Below, piece by piece: positions 60,803 through 64,000 of a DNA stretch of 64,000 nt (position 1 is its first letter; each line of letters begins with the position of its first letter). The DNA comes from Onchocerca volvulus. Lineage: Eukaryota > Nematoda > Chromadorea > Rhabditida > Onchocercidae. Below the pieces are notes generated by a model. That model saw only the letters and a list, made by a program, of their open reading frames with translations. It was not told the DNA's origin and did not search any database. The stretch is taken from positions 16,045,601 through 16,109,600 of the forward strand of contig HG738137.1 in NCBI GenBank assembly GCA_000499405.2. Direction: 5' to 3'. The translations under genes were made by a program, and so were the position numbers.

Positions 60803-61201
60803 AAGTGAATTTTCAAAAATTGCTTGCACTTTTTTCTTTGTTCGGTTTTCCTTTTAATTTTTTTACTTTTTTTTTTTTTTTTTAAATCATCAAGTTCAAT
60901 AGAAATATCTCTTTCTTTCACTTTTTTCATTCTTTCCTCCAAAAAATTTGCATATCAGTTAATTTCAATATTAAACAAAAACAAGAAGACTCTTTCACAA
61001 TAATAAAATTTAAGAAAAAGTAAGCAAAAATAAATGAAAAAAAAAATGGAATGATTGAAATAAAAGAAAATTTAGTGAATAATATGAAAATAAATATTGG
61101 AAATTGTTTTTTTATCAGAAATAGAAATCGAGAAATGAGCAGATAAAATGCAAGATTAAGCAGATGAGAAATGCCATAAATTTCACACTTGCAGCATTTA
61201 T

Positions 61202-61215
61202 ATCTCTATGGTAAC
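61202..61215. promoter_or_regulatory. RFX X-box-like site
   Basis: ATCTCTATGGTAAC fits every position of the nematode X-box consensus RTHNYYWTRRNRAC, bound by the RFX factor DAF-19 in C. elegans to drive ciliary genes. It lies about 11.3 kb upstream of the ERICH3-like start, while known C. elegans X-boxes are usually within a few hundred bases of the gene. A chance match or two in 64 kb is expected for such a degenerate consensus. Confidence 0.3.
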
Positions 61216-63115
61216 CGAAAATAGTTTTTAACTGATTAAATGATATGAATTTGTGATTAACAGTTATGAAGAAATTATTTTACCTTCCTTCATTTTCTAT
61301 CTTTTTTACCTTTTCAACTTCAAATTTTAATTAATCGAGTATACTTATTGATAAATATTGCAAGTTTTTGCTTACCTAAAAAAACATTTATATATGTTAG
61401 CTTTGAGATGTAAAATGTTTGATGACCTATTCAAGTTCTGTTCGATGAAAATCTCATGATACTTCTATGCGAGTGAAAAAAAAAGAAGTTATGAATTCGA
61501 AATTTTCAAGAATTGAAAACTTTTTTTTTTTCCCTCACAATGACAATGAATTTTAATACTAAATTATATTCAAATTAACATTTAGAATGATTTAAATTGC
61601 ATCAAAATAACAAATAATATGACAAATTGAATATTATACTATATATTCGCTACATTCTAATCAGGTTGAAAAAAATTAATTTTTTTCAAAAATCCATTTC
61701 ATTTTAAGTCCAATCGAAGTGACGCTATTAGAAAATGCAAAAGAAATTCCTTTTTTTTTTTTAAGAAAAAAACTTTCATTTTTTCTCACATTTTTCGCGA
61801 CAAAAAATGATGTCAATCAGACTGGAAACATATTGGTAATAATGGATATAAATTAAGCAAAAAAAGAGGAAAAAAAGAGAAAAGGAACTTAAAAGAAGTG
61901 TCTGACGAATTTTTCTTTTTTGATAATTTAAAATTTATTAAATTTGAAAAGAAATTTGTTGTGATGTTGAAAAAAGAGAAATGATAAGAAGATAAGCTTT
62001 ATTCATTTCTTCAAAACTTGTTTAACAAATTAAATCACTTATTTAATAAATTAAAATTTCATTTCCATGTTTATAATTGTAATTCGGAGAATTATTTCAT
62101 GTTTACATTCAATGCTTCCAACATCTTTTATTTATTCATTTTATGTTGCACTGTTCCGATAAAGTTATTTTCAAATTTCAATACTAATATCAGGATAAAA
62201 TTGATCAATTAGGAAATAATCGATATTTTATTGATTAATTTTAGACGTAAATATGAATTAAGACATTGGAAATATATTAGAATGGAATAGATAATATAGG
62301 AAAGATCATATTATCATATCAATAATTTTATGGACAATTTGCGCCCAAAATTTCAAACTGCATATTTCATATCAATCCTACTTTTTATCATTTCAAATCT
62401 TTTAGCTTTTAAGGGAAGTAAAAAGGAAAATTTTTTTGAAAGAAGAAAAAACTGAAAATTGCAAGTTGAATGAGGAAAATTATTATTAAAAATGGATTTT
62501 CATGAGTTTTCCAATTCAATTTTACACGAAAAAAAAAAAAAAAAAAGTAAGAAAAGAAGAAAATTCAAGATTTTAACAAAAAAAGATTTTAACGAAGTGA
62601 AAAATAATCACAAAATTGCGGTGAAGGAGAAGGAAGGAAGGAAGAAGAGAAAAAAATGTGACAAATAGAAAGAAAAAATTTTGTACGATAAGTTGCAAAA
62701 TTGTGAAGTATAAATAAAAAACAGAAATATATTAAATTACTAGAATTAACTAATTATTGTCATCATTTAAATAAAAATTGTTATGTAAAAAAAATAAAAT
62801 AAAATTATGCAAAAAAAAAGATCGGAAACGAAAATAAAGTTTTTTTGAAAAAAGTTTCGAAATTTTAAGAATTCTTTTCGTGACTTTCTTGAATGTTATC
62901 TAATTTTGAAACTTCAATTTTTTTTTTTTTTGTCAAATAAAACGATATTTCATTAAATATTAAGTATCCAAAATATAAATTTATCGACTAAACAACCAAT
63001 TTTTACCGTTTTTAACCTCAAATAGCATGAAGGAAAAGAAGGGATGAAGAAGAAGAATCAATCATTGGATATTTTATATTCTTTAAATTAATTTTTTTTC
63101 TAACCCTTAAAAAAT

Positions 63116-63136
63116 GATGATATCAATGATATCATC
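63116..63136. repeat. palindrome with 10-bp arms
   Basis: GATGATATCA and its reverse complement are separated by one base, with A-rich sequence to the left and T-rich sequence to the right, so the stem could be extended imperfectly. No gene lies nearby, so a terminator-type role is not supported. Confidence 0.6.
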
Positions 63137-64000
63137 TTTTTTTATTTTTTTTTAGTCGAAAATGAACTTTAAATATATCCTTTACATTCGTCAAATTTAA
63201 ATTTATATTTAAATAATTGGTGTCAATTCACAAATTGTCATTCATTTGGGTTGATACAATCGAATTGTGAATTATTTTCGAACTATTCATATCATTTGAA
63301 GATAAGAGTTTTTTTTTTTTTAATTTTATTCAGTTGTAATTTTTGCAAATATTTCAATTATTTATTGTACTGATAGCAAAAATTTGTAAAATTAATTCCA
63401 TTATTTGAATAAAAATTTTTAATTATATATCACAAATATAGCGAAGAAATAGAGAAAAGCATGAGAAATAATGAACAAATTAAAAATAATTAATTAAAAG
63501 CAACAAATTAAAAGTATCGATCAAAAAAAGTTGCAAAAATTGAGAGGGTCTCGAATTGACAAAAAATTGCAACTTTAATTAAAAGAACAATAAATTAAAA
63601 AAAAAAAAACTGATCAAAAATGGCTGTGAAAGCTAGAAGTGTTTCAAGCTGGAAAAAAATTGCAACTTTATGTTTAAAAAAAAAAGAGAATATACAATTA
63701 TAAAGAATTTTCGAAATGATTTAATTCGAAAAGAATGAATTTGAAAATTATTTATTATATTTTTTATTAATTATCATGACATCTTTGTTTAGTCAAACAT
63801 ACAATGATTTCAAGTATTAATCATCAAATTTTTTCATCTCTATAATTACATTGAAATTAATTTTCAGATCAAAAATTTTATAGTATATTCTTTTCTTCTT
63901 CAAAAAATTTTACGTTGTCAAAAATAATTATCATCCAAAATTGATGCCAAATTAAAATAAAAAAAAAAAAAAAATGATGCAATATAATGATGTAGTGTTA

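Larger units (their letters stand above)
49938..64000. other. gene-free AT-rich region, right flank
   Basis: Upstream of the minus-strand gene. Short open frames (for example 53773-53964 and 59875-60075) show no domain, no splice context and ordinary AT-driven composition. Contents are homopolymers, a GA array (58671-58687), an AT array (about 58096-58116), an extremely AT-rich TATTATA patch (59380-59580), a 62-bp duplication (60679-60802), an X-box-like site (61202-61215) and a palindrome (63116-63136). It may carry the promoter and non-coding leader of the ERICH3-like gene. Confidence 0.55.

Overview
The window looks like a piece of an AT-rich nematode nuclear genome, possibly a spirurid or filarial worm; the species cannot be fixed from sequence alone. 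The reasons are very high A+T content with many long T and A runs, small exons bounded by GT and by short TTTCAG- or TTTTAG-type acceptors, and a strong acceptor without a visible donor just upstream of one start codon, as expected for spliced-leader trans-splicing. I see no operons of bacterial type, no rRNA or tRNA, no CRISPR array and no intact transposon.

Layout. Positions 1-22850 hold no coding exon I can defend: AT-rich DNA with homopolymers, microsatellites and small tandem repeats, plus one GC-richer island with a TATA-like box near 8909-9140. Positions 22851-31833 (+) hold a ten-exon gene for a C2H2 zinc-finger protein of about 661 residues, with three fingers, Gln/Ser/Asn homopolymer tracts at the N terminus and a low-complexity C-terminal half. 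A polyadenylation signal follows at 32023. Positions 31834-35792 are a convergent intergenic spacer.

Positions 35793-49919 (-) hold a nine-exon gene of about 1765 codons. Its N terminus resembles the N-terminal module of vertebrate ERICH3 (glutamate-rich protein 3), and one 3.86 kb exon encodes a highly acidic, probably disordered region. All eight exon junctions keep the reading frame, but the last exon could instead be a separate small secreted-protein gene. Positions 49938-64000 are again gene-free as far as I can see, with a few tandem duplications, a palindrome and a perfect match to the nematode RFX X-box consensus near 61202.

The two genes are convergent (tail to tail) and there is no sign that they work together: one is a probable nuclear DNA-binding regulator, the other a probable cytoskeleton- or cilium-associated scaffold by analogy with ERICH3. 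The most unusual material is the nematode ERICH3-like gene, its giant acidic exon, and its odd glycosylation-site-rich, dibasic-site-containing final exon.
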